DNA from: Thermus sediminis
GTDB taxonomy: Bacteria > Deinococcota > Deinococci > Deinococcales > Thermaceae
Reading direction: 5' to 3'
Assembly: GCF_003426945.1 (NCBI RefSeq)
Contig: NZ_QURO01000004.1
Location: 1,847,501-1,911,500, forward strand
DNA: 64,000 nt
A program made the position numbers and the translations under genes. The notes beneath the pieces are model-generated. The model was not told the origin of the DNA, did not search any database, and was given only the letters and a program-made list of their open reading frames with translations. Positions 1 to 15,545 of the stretch are shown here, in pieces. Positions within the stretch are counted from its first letter, which is position 1, and each line of letters begins with the position of its first letter.

Positions 1-1158
1 GGGGCGGACGTCAAAGCGCTCCACCAAGGCCCTGGCGTGGGCCTCCATGGCTCCTTGGTCCAGGAAACCCAGGAAACCGCGGAAGGGGGGGCGGTACTGG
101 TCCCCCAGGATGGCGTTTTCCTTGACGGAGAAGTCCAGGACCAGGCCCCGGGCCAGCCGGTCCTCGGGCACGTGGCTCACTCGAAGTTCCCTCACACCCC
201 GGGCCGAGGAGGGAAGGGGTTTGCCCAGGTAGCGGGCCACCCCCCGGTGGCGGCGAAGGCCGGTGAGGGCCTCCACTAGCTCCGTCTGGCCGTTCCCCTC
301 CACCCCGGCGATGCCCACGATCTCCCCCGCCCGCACGCTAAAGCTCACCCCCTTGAGGCGGGGCGGGGCCTCGAGGCCCTCCACCTCCAAGACCACCTCC
401 CCCGGCCTGGCGGGGCCCTTCTCCACCCTGAGGACCACCTCCCGGCCCACCATCATCCGGGCCAAGGCCTCCACGGAGGTCTCCTGGGTCCTTACCGTGC
501 CCACCACCCTCCCGTCCCGGATCACCGTGATGCGGTCCGAGACCTCCAGGACCTCCTTCAGCTTGTGGCTGATGAAGATGGCGGCGTTCCCCTTGGCCAC
601 ATAGCCGCGGAGGAAGCGGAAGAGCTCCTCCGCCTCCTTGGGGGTGAGGACGGCGGTGGGTTCGTCCAGAATGAGGATCTTGGCCTTTCGGTAGAGGGCC
701 TTCAGGATCTCCACCCGTTGCTGGAGCCCCACGGGGAGGTTTTCCACCCGCTCGTCCAGGGGGACCTGGAAGCCCAGCTCCTCCATGAGCCTCAAGGCCC
801 GCTCCCGGGCCACCTCCAGGTTCAGGAAGAGGGGGCTTCCGGGCTCGAGGCCCAGCACCAGGTTTTCCAAAACGGTGAAGGGCTCCACCAGCATGAAGTG
901 CTGGTGCACCATGCCGATCCCGGCCCGAATGGCGTCCAGTGGGCTTCTGGGCCTGTAGGGCTTCCCGTCTACCCACATCTCCCCCCGATCGGGGGGCTGG
1001 AGGCCGTAGACAATCTTCATCAGGGTGGACTTGCCCGCCCCGTTCTCCCCAACCAGGGCCAACACCTCCCCCCACTCCAGCTCCAGACTTATGCGGTCGT
1101 TGGCCAGGACCAGGGGGAAGCGCTTCGTGATCTCCTTCAGGACCAAGGCCTTGCCCAC
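1..1158 (-). CDS. Nucleoside/simple-sugar ABC importer, ATP-binding protein (partial)
   Basis: ATPase of a BMP-type (nucleoside) ABC importer; the 3' end lies outside the window, leaving 386 residues. The first ABC domain shows Walker [10 protein letters not shown] at residues 37-45, a degenerate signature (LPVGLQQR) and Walker [15 protein letters not shown] second ABC domain begins after about residue 250 with the changed P-loop GVEGNGQTE. Tandem ABC domains with a weak second P-loop are typical of the YufO/RbsA-like family. The GTG start is chosen because a TATACT box (1165-1170) ends 6 bases before it, fitting leaderless initiation. It lies 55 bases downstream of the binding-protein gene on the same strand, so the two very likely serve one transporter. 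The permease genes would follow outside the window. Confidence 0.9.
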   Translation of the reverse strand, partial: MGKALVLKEITKRFPLVLANDRISLELEWGEVLALVGENGAGKSTLMKIVYGLQPPDRGEMWVDGKPYRPRSPLDAIRAGIGMVHQHFMLVEPFTVLENLVLGLEPGSPLFLNLEVARERALRLMEELGFQVPLDERVENLPVGLQQRVEILKALYRKAKILILDEPTAVLTPKEAEELFRFLRGYVAKGNAAIFISHKLKEVLEVSDRITVIRDGRVVGTVRTQETSVEALARMMVGREVVLRVEKGPARPGEVVLEVEGLEAPPRLKGVSFSVRAGEIVGIAGVEGNGQTELVEALTGLRRHRGVARYLGKPLPSSARGVRELRVSHVPEDRLARGLVLDFSVKENAILGDQYRPPFRGFLGFLDQGAMEAHARALVERFDVRP

Positions 1159-1164
1159 GGCCGG

Positions 1165-1170
1165 AGTATA
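1165..1170 (-). promoter_or_regulatory. -10 box (TATACT) for the ABC ATPase gene
   Basis: TATACT on the minus strand ends 6 bases before the GTG start, so transcription would begin at or next to the start codon. This suggests the ATPase gene has its own leaderless promoter in addition to read-through from the binding-protein gene. No clear -35 box was seen. Confidence 0.5.
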
Positions 1171-1180
1171 AGGCAAAACC

Positions 1181-1199
1181 CCGGGGGCCGAGGCCCCCA
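1181..1199 (-). terminator. Hairpin between binding-protein and ATPase genes
   Basis: GGGGGCC and GGCCCCC are separated by only two bases (1183-1189 and 1192-1198), so the real loop must open further. On the minus strand it is followed by a short run of four T. It sits just after the stop of the binding-protein gene and probably weakens read-through into the ATPase gene, keeping the binding protein in excess. The T tract is too short for a confident full terminator. Confidence 0.45.
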
Positions 1200-1213
1200 G
1201 GGAGATGGCCGGC

Positions 1214-2338
1214 CTAGCGCCTGTCCGGCACCCGGATTTGGCCGCGGATGATCTGCTGCCTGAGGGCCTCCACCCGGTTGACCAGGCTCGCGGGGATCAG
1301 GGCCCGGTTGTACTCGTCCAGGGCGTACCCTACGCCGTCGTTGTTCAGGCCGAACTCCTGGACCCCGCCCCTGAAGGTCCCCTGCACCACGCTCCGGATG
1401 ACCTCGTAGGTGGCCACGTCCACCCTCTTGACCATGGAGGTGAGGCCGTGGTTCAGGGTGGCGGGGTTGTTGTCCGTGTCCCCTAGGTAGTTCTGGTTGG
1501 CGTCCACGCCGATGAAGAAGAGGGGGGTAACCCGGCTGCCGTCGGTGCCGCAGGTCCGGGTGTACTCGGGGTACTTGGGCACCTGGGCGTAGGGGTCAGC
1601 CCGGCGCACGAAACGGACGTTGCCCCCCTCCCTGAGGCACCGGGTCTGCTTTACGTAGTCGATGAGGCCCACGCCCGAGCCGCCGGCGGCGGCGTAGATG
1701 ATGTCCGCCCCTTGGCGCACCTGGGCGGCGGCGATCTCCCTGGCCCTGGCGGGGTCGTTCCAGGCAGCGGGGGTGTTGCCCACGTAGCCCACCAGCACCC
1801 GGCCCTGGATGTTGTCCTCTCGGAAGGCCAGCTGGGCCCCGGCCCGGAAGCCTGCCTCAAACTTGTGGATGAGGGGGATGTCCATCCCCCCGATGAAGCC
1901 CACCACCCCGGTGCGGGTCATCTTCCCGGCGATGTAGCCCACCAGGAAGCTGCCCTCCTGCTCGCGGAACATGAGGCCCAAGGCGTTGGGAAGCCGCCCC
2001 TCGCCGGGAACGGCGTCGATCACCGCGAAGTTCACCCTGGGGAACTCCCTGGCGGTGGCGGTGATGGGGGGCTCGTTGGCGAAGCCCACCCCGATCACCA
2101 GGTTAAAACCCTCCTGGGCGAAGGTGCGGATCCCCTGCCCCACCTGGGAGGGGTCGGCGGGCTCAAAGTCAAAGACGCGCACCCGGAGCTCCCTGGCCGC
2201 CCTCTGGGCCCCTTCCCAGGCGGACTGGTTGAAGGAGCGGTCAAACTTGCCGCCCGCATCAAAGGCGATCCCCACCCGGACCTGGGCCAGGCTGAAGCCT
2301 AGGGCTATCGCTGCGACAAGCAACAAGGCTCGTTTCAT
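1214..2338 (-). CDS. BMP-family ABC substrate-binding protein
   Basis: Periplasmic binding protein of the BMP/PnrA family, which binds nucleosides (or simple sugars) for an ABC importer. The product is 374 residues. It starts [19 protein letters not shown], a cleavable signal peptide without a lipobox Cys. It is followed by [21 protein letters not shown], the usual start of mature BMP proteins, where the family has a D-x-SFN motif. The ATG at 2338 is preferred over an upstream ATG because GGGAGG lies just before it and the signal peptide begins there. It is first in an operon with the ATPase gene and divergent from ligA. A TATAAT box lies at 2370-2375. The substrate cannot be read from sequence. 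Confidence 0.92.
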   Translation of the reverse strand: MKRALLLVAAIALGFSLAQVRVGIAFDAGGKFDRSFNQSAWEGAQRAARELRVRVFDFEPADPSQVGQGIRTFAQEGFNLVIGVGFANEPPITATAREFPRVNFAVIDAVPGEGRLPNALGLMFREQEGSFLVGYIAGKMTRTGVVGFIGGMDIPLIHKFEAGFRAGAQLAFREDNIQGRVLVGYVGNTPAAWNDPARAREIAAAQVRQGADIIYAAAGGSGVGLIDYVKQTRCLREGGNVRFVRRADPYAQVPKYPEYTRTCGTDGSRVTPLFFIGVDANQNYLGDTDNNPATLNHGLTSMVKRVDVATYEVIRSVVQGTFRGGVQEFGLNNDGVGYALDEYNRALIPASLVNRVEALRQQIIRGQIRVPDRR

Positions 2339-2369
2339 CTCAACCTCCCGCGGCTCTTCGCCGGGGGCC

Positions 2370-2391
2370 ATTATACCCATCCGGGTAAACT
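2370..2391. promoter_or_regulatory. Divergent -10 boxes for the BMP gene and ligA
   Basis: On the minus strand TATAAT (2370-2375) precedes the binding-protein gene and gives it a short leader with a ribosome site. On the plus strand TAAACT (2386-2391) is followed by TAGGGC and then the ligA ATG, so ligA is probably leaderless. The -35 matches are weak on both strands. Confidence 0.55.
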
Positions 2392-2394
2392 TAG

Positions 2395-5213
<2,819 letters not shown>

Positions 5214-5220
5214 GCCCCTA

Positions 5221-5256
5221 AGTCTACTTGTTTCCCTGCCCTTTCCCCGCTACCCT
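5221..5256. promoter_or_regulatory. Back-to-back promoters for thyX and the trp leader
   Basis: Minus strand: TAGACT at 5221-5226, seven bases before the thyX ATG. Plus strand: TTGTTT (5228-5233), a 17-base spacer and TACCCT (5251-5256), followed by TAGGGC and the ATG at 5263. The two promoters almost touch, so polymerase binding at one could affect the other. Confidence 0.5.
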
Positions 5257-5262
5257 TAGGGC

Positions 5263-5319
5263 ATGCGGGCCAGGACCCCCTTCGCCTTCACGTGGCCCCA
5301 AGGGCGCTACCGAGCCTAG
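5263..5319 (+). CDS. Putative aromatic-rich leader peptide upstream of trpBA
   Basis: An 18-codon ORF, MRARTPFAFTWPQGRYRA, with two Phe, one Trp and one Tyr. It begins exactly 6 bases after a TACCCT box with a TTGTTT -35, so it would be translated from the first base of the trpBA transcript. It ends 72 bases before trpB, and short self-complementary stretches (AGCCTAGGCT and GGCC/GGCC) follow the stop. This is the layout of a ribosome-mediated attenuator, but only one Trp codon is present and no strong terminator hairpin is obvious. Whether it is translated or regulatory is inference. Confidence 0.4.
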   Translation: MRARTPFAFTWPQGRYRA

Positions 5320-5391
5320 GCTTGGCCTTTGGGCCTATTGGGCTTAGAATGGTCGGGCTTTGGGATGCCAGGTGGCTTTTTGGAGAGGAGC

Positions 5392-7382
<1,991 letters not shown>

Positions 7383-7552
7383 GTATCCCCTCCTGGCGGG
7401 GCGCGGGGCCACCCTCTAGGCTCAATCCAAGCCTCCCGCCACGGCGCAAGCCTTGGAGGTCCAAGAAGGGCCCATCCACCACCTGGGCCGGCGTCGGTAT
7501 GGGGCGAAGCTCAAGGCGCGGACGCCAGGGGTATGGCCCAGGTGGGGGGTCC

Positions 7553-8689
7553 TCAGGCCATGGGGAGCTCCAGGGGCGCCTCCAGGATGGCCTTGGGGTC
7601 CGGGTAGCGGAGGATGCGGTAAAGCGGGTCCCTTTCCGCGGGCCGGAACCCCGCATCCACGATGTGGCGCACGATCTCCCGCACCGTGGCGTGGGTGCGC
7701 CCGTGGCCCCCCGCCGCCGAGACCACGTTCTCCTCCAGCATGGTGCTTCCGAAGTCGTCTGCCCCGTAGTAAAGGGCGGCCTGGGCCACCTTGAAGCCCA
7801 GGGTGGGCCAGGAGGCCTGGAAGTGGGCGAAGTTGTCCAGGGCGAGGCGGGCCACGCTCAGGGTCTTCAGGTACTCGTGGGCCGTGGCCCCCGGGGCCTT
7901 CCCCTTGAGGCGGGTGTGCTCCACCTGAAGCGTCCAAAGGGCGAAGGCGGAAAAGCCGTTGCCGTAGCGCTCCAGGGCCCGGTCCTGCTGGGCCCTCAGG
8001 CCCAGGAGGTGGGCGGTGCGCTCCTCCTTCCCCTCCCCGAAGCCGATGACCATGCTGGCCAGGGTGTAGAGGCCCAGGGCCTGGGCGGCGTCCACGATCC
8101 GGTACCAGTCCTGGGTCTTGATGCGGGCAGGGGCTGCCTTGAGCCGCACCTCGTCCACCAGGATCTCCGCCCCCGCCCCCGGCATCCCGTCCAGGCCCGC
8201 CTCCTTGAGCCGCTCCAGCAGGGCCTCGGCCCTGAGCCCGGTGAGCCTCTCCAAGCCCAGGATCTCCTCGGGGCTGAAGGCGTCTATGCGCAGGTCGGGG
8301 AAGCGCCCCTTTAGGTACCGGAGGAGGTCCAGGTACCACTCCAGGGGAAGCTCGGGGTTCACCCCGCCCTGGAGGAGGATCCGCCTTCCCCCCACCCCGT
8401 AGAGCTCCACCACCTTCTCCGCAATCTCCTCAAAGCTTAGGGTGTAGGCATCCTTCTGCCTCTTGGTGCGGTAGAAGGCGCAGAAGGCGCAGGCCACGGT
8501 GCAAATATTGGTGTAGTTGATGTTGCGGTCTATGAGGAAGGTGACCACCTGGGGGTCGGCCTTCCTGAGGCGCACCTCGTGGGCGGCGGCGGCGAGCTCG
8601 GGGAGGGGGAGGTCAAAGAGCCTTAGGACCTCCCCAGCCGAAAGCCTCTCCCCGGCCACGGCCTTCTCCAGGACGTCCATGCCTTGCAT
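7553..8689 (-). CDS. mqnC: Cyclic dehypoxanthinyl futalosine synthase (radical SAM)
   Basis: Radical SAM enzyme of the futalosine route to menaquinone, the quinone of Thermus; it cyclises dehypoxanthine futalosine. The product has 378 residues. The SAM cluster Cys are in NICTVACAFCAF (C63, C67, C70). The stretches GGVNPELPLEWYLDLLRYLK and AGLDGMPGAGAEIL fit MqnC better than its relative MqnE. It starts 4 bases after the chrA stop on the same strand. A second ATG three codons in (8680) is an alternative start. No other mqn gene is in the window. Confidence 0.87.
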   Translation of the reverse strand: MQGMDVLEKAVAGERLSAGEVLRLFDLPLPELAAAAHEVRLRKADPQVVTFLIDRNINYTNICTVACAFCAFYRTKRQKDAYTLSFEEIAEKVVELYGVGGRRILLQGGVNPELPLEWYLDLLRYLKGRFPDLRIDAFSPEEILGLERLTGLRAEALLERLKEAGLDGMPGAGAEILVDEVRLKAAPARIKTQDWYRIVDAAQALGLYTLASMVIGFGEGKEERTAHLLGLRAQQDRALERYGNGFSAFALWTLQVEHTRLKGKAPGATAHEYLKTLSVARLALDNFAHFQASWPTLGFKVAQAALYYGADDFGSTMLEENVVSAAGGHGRTHATVREIVRHIVDAGFRPAERDPLYRILRYPDPKAILEAPLELPMA

Positions 8690-8693
8690 GGTA

Positions 8694-9833
8694 TCAGAGG
8701 AACAAGGCCCCTAGTGTGGCCCCCAGAAGGCCCAAGGACCAGGAGGGGAACCCCAGCCGCAGAAGGCCGTAGAGGAGGAGGGCGAGGGCAAAGTCCATCC
8801 GGCCCCGAACGGCCTCCAGGAAGAGGGGATCGTAGAGGGCGGCGAGGAGGAGGCCCACCACCCCGGCGTTGACCCCCATGAGGGCCCGCCCCAGAAGGAG
8901 GCTTCGCCCCAGGCGGGTCCAAAAGGGGAGGGCGGCCAGGAGGAGGAGGGTCCCCGGCAGGGAAAGGGCGAGGAGGGCCAGGGGGGCGGCGAGGAGGGTG
9001 GGGAGGGGTAGCTCCGCCCTGGCCCCCAGGAAGGCGGCGAAGCTAAAGAGGGGGCCCGGAACCGCCTGGGCCGCCCCATAGCCCACCAGGAAGGAACCGG
9101 CGTCCAGGAAGCCCGGGACCAGGCGGCCTTCCAGAAGGGGCAGGACCACGTGCCCCCCGCCGAAGACCAGGGCCCCTGCGACGTACAGGCCGTGGAGGAA
9201 GCCCCAGACGGGCCCTGAGGGGGCGAGGTGGTGCAAGAGGAGGAGGAGGCCCAAGAAGGCGAGGAGGGCCAGGGCCCCGGCCCTGGGGGAGAGGGCCTGG
9301 GAGGGTGACTGGGGTGGGGGGGATGCCCTCAGGAGGAGGCCCAAGAGGCCGGCCAGGAGGAGGGCGGCAAGCTGCCCCGCAGGCCAGAGGACGAGGAGGA
9401 GGGCGCTTAGGAGGGCCAGGGCAAGGCGGGGCCGGTCGGGGGCTAGGCTCGCCGCCATCTGGGCCACCGCCTGGGCCACCACCGCCAGGGCCAGGAGCCG
9501 AAGCCCCTGGGGGAGCCCCGCAGGTAGGTCCAAGGCCTCCAGGCCCACCCCCACCAGGAAGAGGAGGAGGGCCGAGGGCAGGGTGAAGCCCAGCCAGGCG
9601 AGCACCAGGCCTAGGGGGCCGGCGCGGAGGAGGCCCAAGGCCATCCCCACCTGGGAGCTGGTGGGGCCGGGCAGGGCCTGGCAGAGGGCCACGAGCTGGG
9701 CGTACGCCTCCTCCGAGAGCTAGCCCCGGCGCCGGACCAGGGCCTGGTGGAAGTAGCCAAGGTGGGCCAGGGGCCCGCCGAAGGAGGTGAGGCCCAGCCC
9801 CAAGAAGACCCGAAAGACCTCCAAGGCCCGCAC
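8694..9833 (-). pseudogene. chrA: Chromate transporter ChrA family gene with an in-frame TAG
   Basis: A CHR-family inner-membrane transporter; many members export chromate, others are of unknown role. Both halves are in one frame (380 codons including both stops), but a TAG at 9720-9722 interrupts it after residue 37. The flanks read ...QALVRRRG, stop, LSEEAYAQLVALCQALPGP; other ChrA proteins have Trp here, so one G-to-A change in TGG explains it. The rest is hydrophobic, with the PGPTSSQVG motif. The GTG start at 9833 lies 6 bases after TATACT (9840-9845). It could be a true nonsense mutation, a read error, or a restart downstream. Confidence 0.8.
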
Positions 9834-9839
9834 GGGGCC

Positions 9840-9849
9840 AGTATAAAAT
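9840..9849. promoter_or_regulatory. Overlapping divergent leaderless promoters (chrA / kinase)
   Basis: Minus strand TATACT (9840-9845) and plus strand TAAAAT (9844-9849) overlap by two bases. Each ends 6 bases before its own start codon (GTG 9833, ATG 9856). Only one polymerase can occupy this site at a time, so the two genes are probably expressed in competition. Confidence 0.65.
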
Positions 9850-9855
9850 CGGGGC

Positions 9856-10341
9856 ATGGAACTTAGGGTCGTCCCCATAGAGAAGCCGGAGAACCTGAAC
9901 GTGATCCTGGGCCAGGCCCACTTCATCAAGACGGTGGAGGACCTGCACGAGGCCCTGGTGACCGCCGTCCCCGGCATCCGGTTTGGCCTCGCCTTTTCCG
10001 AGGCCAGCGGCAAGCGCCTCATCCGCCGGTCGGGCACGGACGAGGCCCTGACCGAACTCGCGGTAAAGAACCTCCTTAACCTGGCCTGCGGGCACGCCTT
10101 CCTCATCGTCCTGGGCGAGGGGTTTTACCCCATCAACGTTCTCCATGCGGTGAAGGCCTGCCCGGAGGTGGTCCGGATCTTTGCTGCCACAGCCAACCCC
10201 CTGAAGGTGGTGGTGGCCGAGGAGGGGGAGCAAAGGGCCATCCTGGGGGTGATGGACGGCTTCAAGCCCCTGGGGGTGGAGGACGAGGCCGAGGTGGCCT
10301 GGCGCAAGGACCTCCTCCGCCGCTTCGGCTACAAGCTATAA
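9856..10341 (+). CDS. Adenosine-specific kinase family protein (DUF355)
   Basis: 161 residues, matching along its length the small family known as adenosine-specific kinase (PF04008, type protein PAE2307). Family members are compact single-domain proteins thought to phosphorylate adenosine; the role in Thermus is not established. Recognisable conserved stretches are GIRFGLAFSEASGKRLIRRSG, LNLACGHAFLIVLG and ATANPLKVVV. It is probably leaderless from TAAAAT. Its TAA stop overlaps the first possible bcp start and lies inside the bcp -10 box. Confidence 0.88.
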   Translation: MELRVVPIEKPENLNVILGQAHFIKTVEDLHEALVTAVPGIRFGLAFSEASGKRLIRRSGTDEALTELAVKNLLNLACGHAFLIVLGEGFYPINVLHAVKACPEVVRIFAATANPLKVVVAEEGEQRAILGVMDGFKPLGVEDEAEVAWRKDLLRRFGYKL

Positions 10342-10342
10342 T
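10337..10342 (+). promoter_or_regulatory. -10 box (TATAAT) for bcp
   Basis: A consensus TATAAT ends 7 bases before the ATG at 10350. The TAA stop of the preceding gene is part of the box. It favours the ATG at 10350 over the one at 10341. Confidence 0.55.
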
Positions 10343-10349
10343 GCCGGGC

Positions 10350-10817
10350 ATGGAAGGCACTTTAGCCCCCGAGTTCGCCCTGCCCGACCAGGAAGGCAAG
10401 GTCCACCGTCTTTCCGACTACCGGGGCCGGTGGGTGGTCCTCTACTTCTACCCCAAGGACGACACCCCTGGGTGCACCAAGGAGGCCTGCGGCTTCCGGG
10501 ACCGCATGGGGGACCTTCAGGTCCTTGGGGCCGTGGTGCTGGGGGTTTCCGCCGACGACGTGGAGAGCCACCGCCGCTTCGCCGAGAAGTACGGCCTGAA
10601 CTTCCCCCTCCTCGCCGACCCCGAGCGCCAGGCCATCCTGGCCTACGGGGCTTGGGGGAAGAAGAACCTCTACGGTAAGGAGTACGAGGGGGTGCTGCGC
10701 CAAACCTTCCTTATAGACCCCGAGGGGCAGGTAGCCAAGGTGTGGCGCAAGGTCTCCCCAGAGGGCCACGCGGAGGAGGTGGCTGAGGCCCTCAAGGTCC
10801 TCCAGAAGGGGACGTGA
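10350..10817 (+). CDS. bcp: Thioredoxin-dependent thiol peroxidase (Bcp/PrxQ)
   Basis: Cytoplasmic peroxiredoxin of the PrxQ type that reduces peroxides with thioredoxin. The product has 155 residues from ATG 10350. The peroxidatic Cys is C42 in DDTPGCTKEACGFRD, and the resolving Cys is C47, the +5 spacing of two-Cys PrxQ enzymes. The ATG at 10341 would add three residues and couple it to the previous stop. The TGA stop directly abuts the rpiA GTG, so bcp, rpiA and probably metG form one unit. Confidence 0.95.
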   Translation: MEGTLAPEFALPDQEGKVHRLSDYRGRWVVLYFYPKDDTPGCTKEACGFRDRMGDLQVLGAVVLGVSADDVESHRRFAEKYGLNFPLLADPERQAILAYGAWGKKNLYGKEYEGVLRQTFLIDPEGQVAKVWRKVSPEGHAEEVAEALKVLQKGT

Positions 10818-13371
<2,554 letters not shown>

Positions 13372-13420
13372 AGAGTAAAGAGGCGGGCCGGGAGAGGCCC
13401 AGCCTCCGAAGCCTTTTCCG

Positions 13421-14743
13421 CTACCGCCCGTTTAGCACTTCCAGGGCCTTTCTGAGGATAGCGTCCTCCTCCAGATCCAAGACCGCCCGGCCCCTTTCCT
13501 CGGGCAGGGGGCGCTGGCGCTGGGGCTCGGCGTAGCTGAACTTGCCCTCGGCGTCGGCCTCCATCCTCACCGTCCTGCCGTTCACGGTCACAGTCACCTC
13601 CGCCCCCGGCGGAGCCCCCACCCCCTGGATGGAGAAGGGGGTAGGCAGCCTGGTGTCCTTGACCTCAATGTCCGGCTTCAAGCCTTCCTTGTTGATGGCC
13701 CGGCGCTTGGGCGTGAGCCACTCAAAGGTGACCAGGGTGAGCTCCCCCCCGTTGGCCAGGGTGTAGGGAGTCTGGCCCACCCCTTTGCCGAAGGTCCTCT
13801 CCCCGATCACCTGGGCCCGGCCGTAGTCCTGCAGGGCCCCGGCCACGATCTCGCTAGCGGAAGCGGAGTTCCCGTTCACCAGGACCACCATGGGGCCGTC
13901 CCAGAGGGGCCTGCCCGAGGCCTCGCACCAGACCCGGGTGAGGTTCCGGGTGCGGGTGTAGACGATGGGCCCCTCCCGGAGGAAGGCGCTGGCCACGGCG
14001 CACCCTTGGTCTAGGAGGCCTCCGGAGTTGTCCCGGAGGTCAAAGATGAGCTTCCTGATCCCTTGGGCCTTCAGCTCCTCGATGGCCTTCTTGAGCTGGT
14101 CCTCCACCCTGAAGTTGCCGAAGGTCTCCAGGGCGATGTAGCCCACGTCCCCGATCCTCCCGGTGGAAACGGCGATAATCTCCACCCTCTCCCGGATCAG
14201 CTCAAAGACCAAAGGAGCGGGCACGCCTTCCCGGCGCACCTTGACGGTGACCTTGGTCCCCTCCCGGCCCCGGATGCGGGCCACCACCTCCTGCAGGGGA
14301 AGGCCCGTCACGTCCTCCCCGTCCACCTCGAGGATCACATCCCCTGCCCGCATCCCGGCCCTCTGGGCGGGAAGCCCGCTCATCACCCCGATGATCCTGG
14401 CCCCGGTGCCGTCGGGGTTGGCGGGGGAGAGGGTGGCCCCGATGCCGAAGAACTCCCCCCGGAGGTCCTCTTGACGGAGGCTTGCCCGCTGGGGGGGGGA
14501 GTAACTGGTGAAGGGGTCCTTCAGGGAGGAGATCATACCCCCAATGGCGCCTTCCAGAAGGGCGTTCAACCTTTCCCTAGGCAAGGGCTCCAGGTAGTCC
14601 TGCTGGATCCTTTGGTAGACCTCCAGAAGGGCCTGACCGTTGGCGTTCTGCAGGAGGCTTTCCGCCTGGGGGCGGGGGAGCTGGGCGTAGACTAGGGCGG
14701 CCAGGATCCCCAACCCCGCGATGAGCCACGCGTTCCGCTTCAT
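13421..14743 (-). CDS. C-terminal processing protease (S41, CtpA type)
   Basis: Exported serine protease, probably acting in the periplasm on envelope proteins. The product has 440 residues: an N-terminal signal or anchor (MKRNAWLIAGLGILAALVYA), a PDZ domain (about 105-190, with AGMRAGDVILEVDG) and an S41 domain. The catalytic Ser is in NGNSASASEIVAGAL, the Lys in GERTFGKGVGQ. A basic C-terminal tail follows. The ATG at 14743 is chosen because GGGAGAAG precedes it and the signal starts there. TATAGT at 14765-14770 gives a short leader. In many bacteria a Ctp gene sits beside ftsEX-envC, as here, though with rearranged strands. Confidence 0.93.
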   Translation of the reverse strand: MKRNAWLIAGLGILAALVYAQLPRPQAESLLQNANGQALLEVYQRIQQDYLEPLPRERLNALLEGAIGGMISSLKDPFTSYSPPQRASLRQEDLRGEFFGIGATLSPANPDGTGARIIGVMSGLPAQRAGMRAGDVILEVDGEDVTGLPLQEVVARIRGREGTKVTVKVRREGVPAPLVFELIRERVEIIAVSTGRIGDVGYIALETFGNFRVEDQLKKAIEELKAQGIRKLIFDLRDNSGGLLDQGCAVASAFLREGPIVYTRTRNLTRVWCEASGRPLWDGPMVVLVNGNSASASEIVAGALQDYGRAQVIGERTFGKGVGQTPYTLANGGELTLVTFEWLTPKRRAINKEGLKPDIEVKDTRLPTPFSIQGVGAPPGAEVTVTVNGRTVRMEADAEGKFSYAEPQRQRPLPEERGRAVLDLEEDAILRKALEVLNGR

Positions 14744-14764
14744 CTTCTCCCTCACTCTTAGATC

Positions 14765-14810
14765 ACTATAGCGCCCCTGGGTGAGGGGAAACCGTGACCG
14801 GCTATATAGT
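14765..14810. promoter_or_regulatory. Divergent -10 boxes for the S41 protease gene and ftsE
   Basis: Minus strand TATAGT (14765-14770) lies about 21 bases before the protease ATG. Plus strand TATAGT (14805-14810), within TATATAGT, ends 6 bases before the ftsE ATG, so ftsE is probably leaderless. The -35 boxes are not clear. Confidence 0.55.
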
Positions 14811-14816
14811 GGGGCC

Positions 14817-15545
14817 ATGATCGCCTTCCACCGGGTGAGCCTCGAGTACCCCCGCACGGGGACCAAGGCCCTTTACGGGGTGAGCCTCGAGGTCAGAAAG
14901 GGGGAGTTCGTCTACGTGGTGGGCCACTCCGGGGCGGGGAAGTCCACCCTCCTCGCCATCATCCTTAGGCGGCTCGTGCCCACCCAGGGGGCGGTCTACT
15001 TCGCGGGGCAGAACCTGAAGGCCCTAAGAGGGGACGGGATTGCCCTCCACCGCCGCCGCATCGGCATGGTCTTCCAGGACCACCGCCTCCTTTCGGACAT
15101 GACCGTGGAGGAAAACCTGGCCTTCGTCCTCCAGGTCCAGGGGGTACCCCCAAAGGAGTGGCCGGAACGCATCGCCACCGCTTTGCGCCGGGTGGGCCTG
15201 GTCCACAAGAAGCGGGCCTTCCCCGAGGAGCTTTCCGTGGGGGAGGCCCAGCGGGTGGCCCTGGCCCGGGCCTTCCTCATGGATCCCCCGGTGATCCTGG
15301 CCGACGAGCCCACGGGCAACCTGGACCCCGAAAACGCCCTCCAGGTCTTGGAGATCCTCAAGGCGGCCCACCAGAGAGGGGCCACGGTGGTGGTGGCCAC
15401 CCACAGCCGAGAGCTCTTGGAGGCCTACCCGGCCCGGGTGGTGGTGCTGAGGGCAGGCCAGGTGGTGCGGGACGAGCGTCCCGGAGAAGGTGGTAGCATG
15501 AGGGTAAGGGAAAGCCCTAGCCGGGGCGGAAAGGAGGAGACATGA
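14817..15545 (+). CDS. ftsE: Cell division ATP-binding protein FtsE
   Basis: ATPase of the FtsEX complex, which controls peptidoglycan hydrolases at the division site. The product has 242 residues from the ATG at 14817, chosen because TATAGT ends 6 bases upstream. Walker A is GHSGAGKST (36-44), the Q-loop GMVFQDHRLL, Walker B VILADEPTGNLD, and the signature (ELSVGEAQR) has V where FtsE usually has G. It overlaps the next gene by ATGA. Its partner ftsX is 2 kb away on the opposite strand, so the usual ftsE-ftsX operon is broken. Confidence 0.93.
   Translation: MIAFHRVSLEYPRTGTKALYGVSLEVRKGEFVYVVGHSGAGKSTLLAIILRRLVPTQGAVYFAGQNLKALRGDGIALHRRRIGMVFQDHRLLSDMTVEENLAFVLQVQGVPPKEWPERIATALRRVGLVHKKRAFPEELSVGEAQRVALARAFLMDPPVILADEPTGNLDPENALQVLEILKAAHQRGATVVVATHSRELLEAYPARVVVLRAGQVVRDERPGEGGSMRVRESPSRGGKEET

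Noticed and set aside
338-1075. 245-residue minus-strand frame in the ABC ATPase region
   Set aside because: Gly/Pro/Arg-rich reading of the wrong frame. The frame from GTG 1158 has all ABC motifs.
7383-7552. Possible short gene between trpA and mqnC
   Set aside because: Only low-complexity frames; no ribosome site, no family pattern. Left as intergenic.
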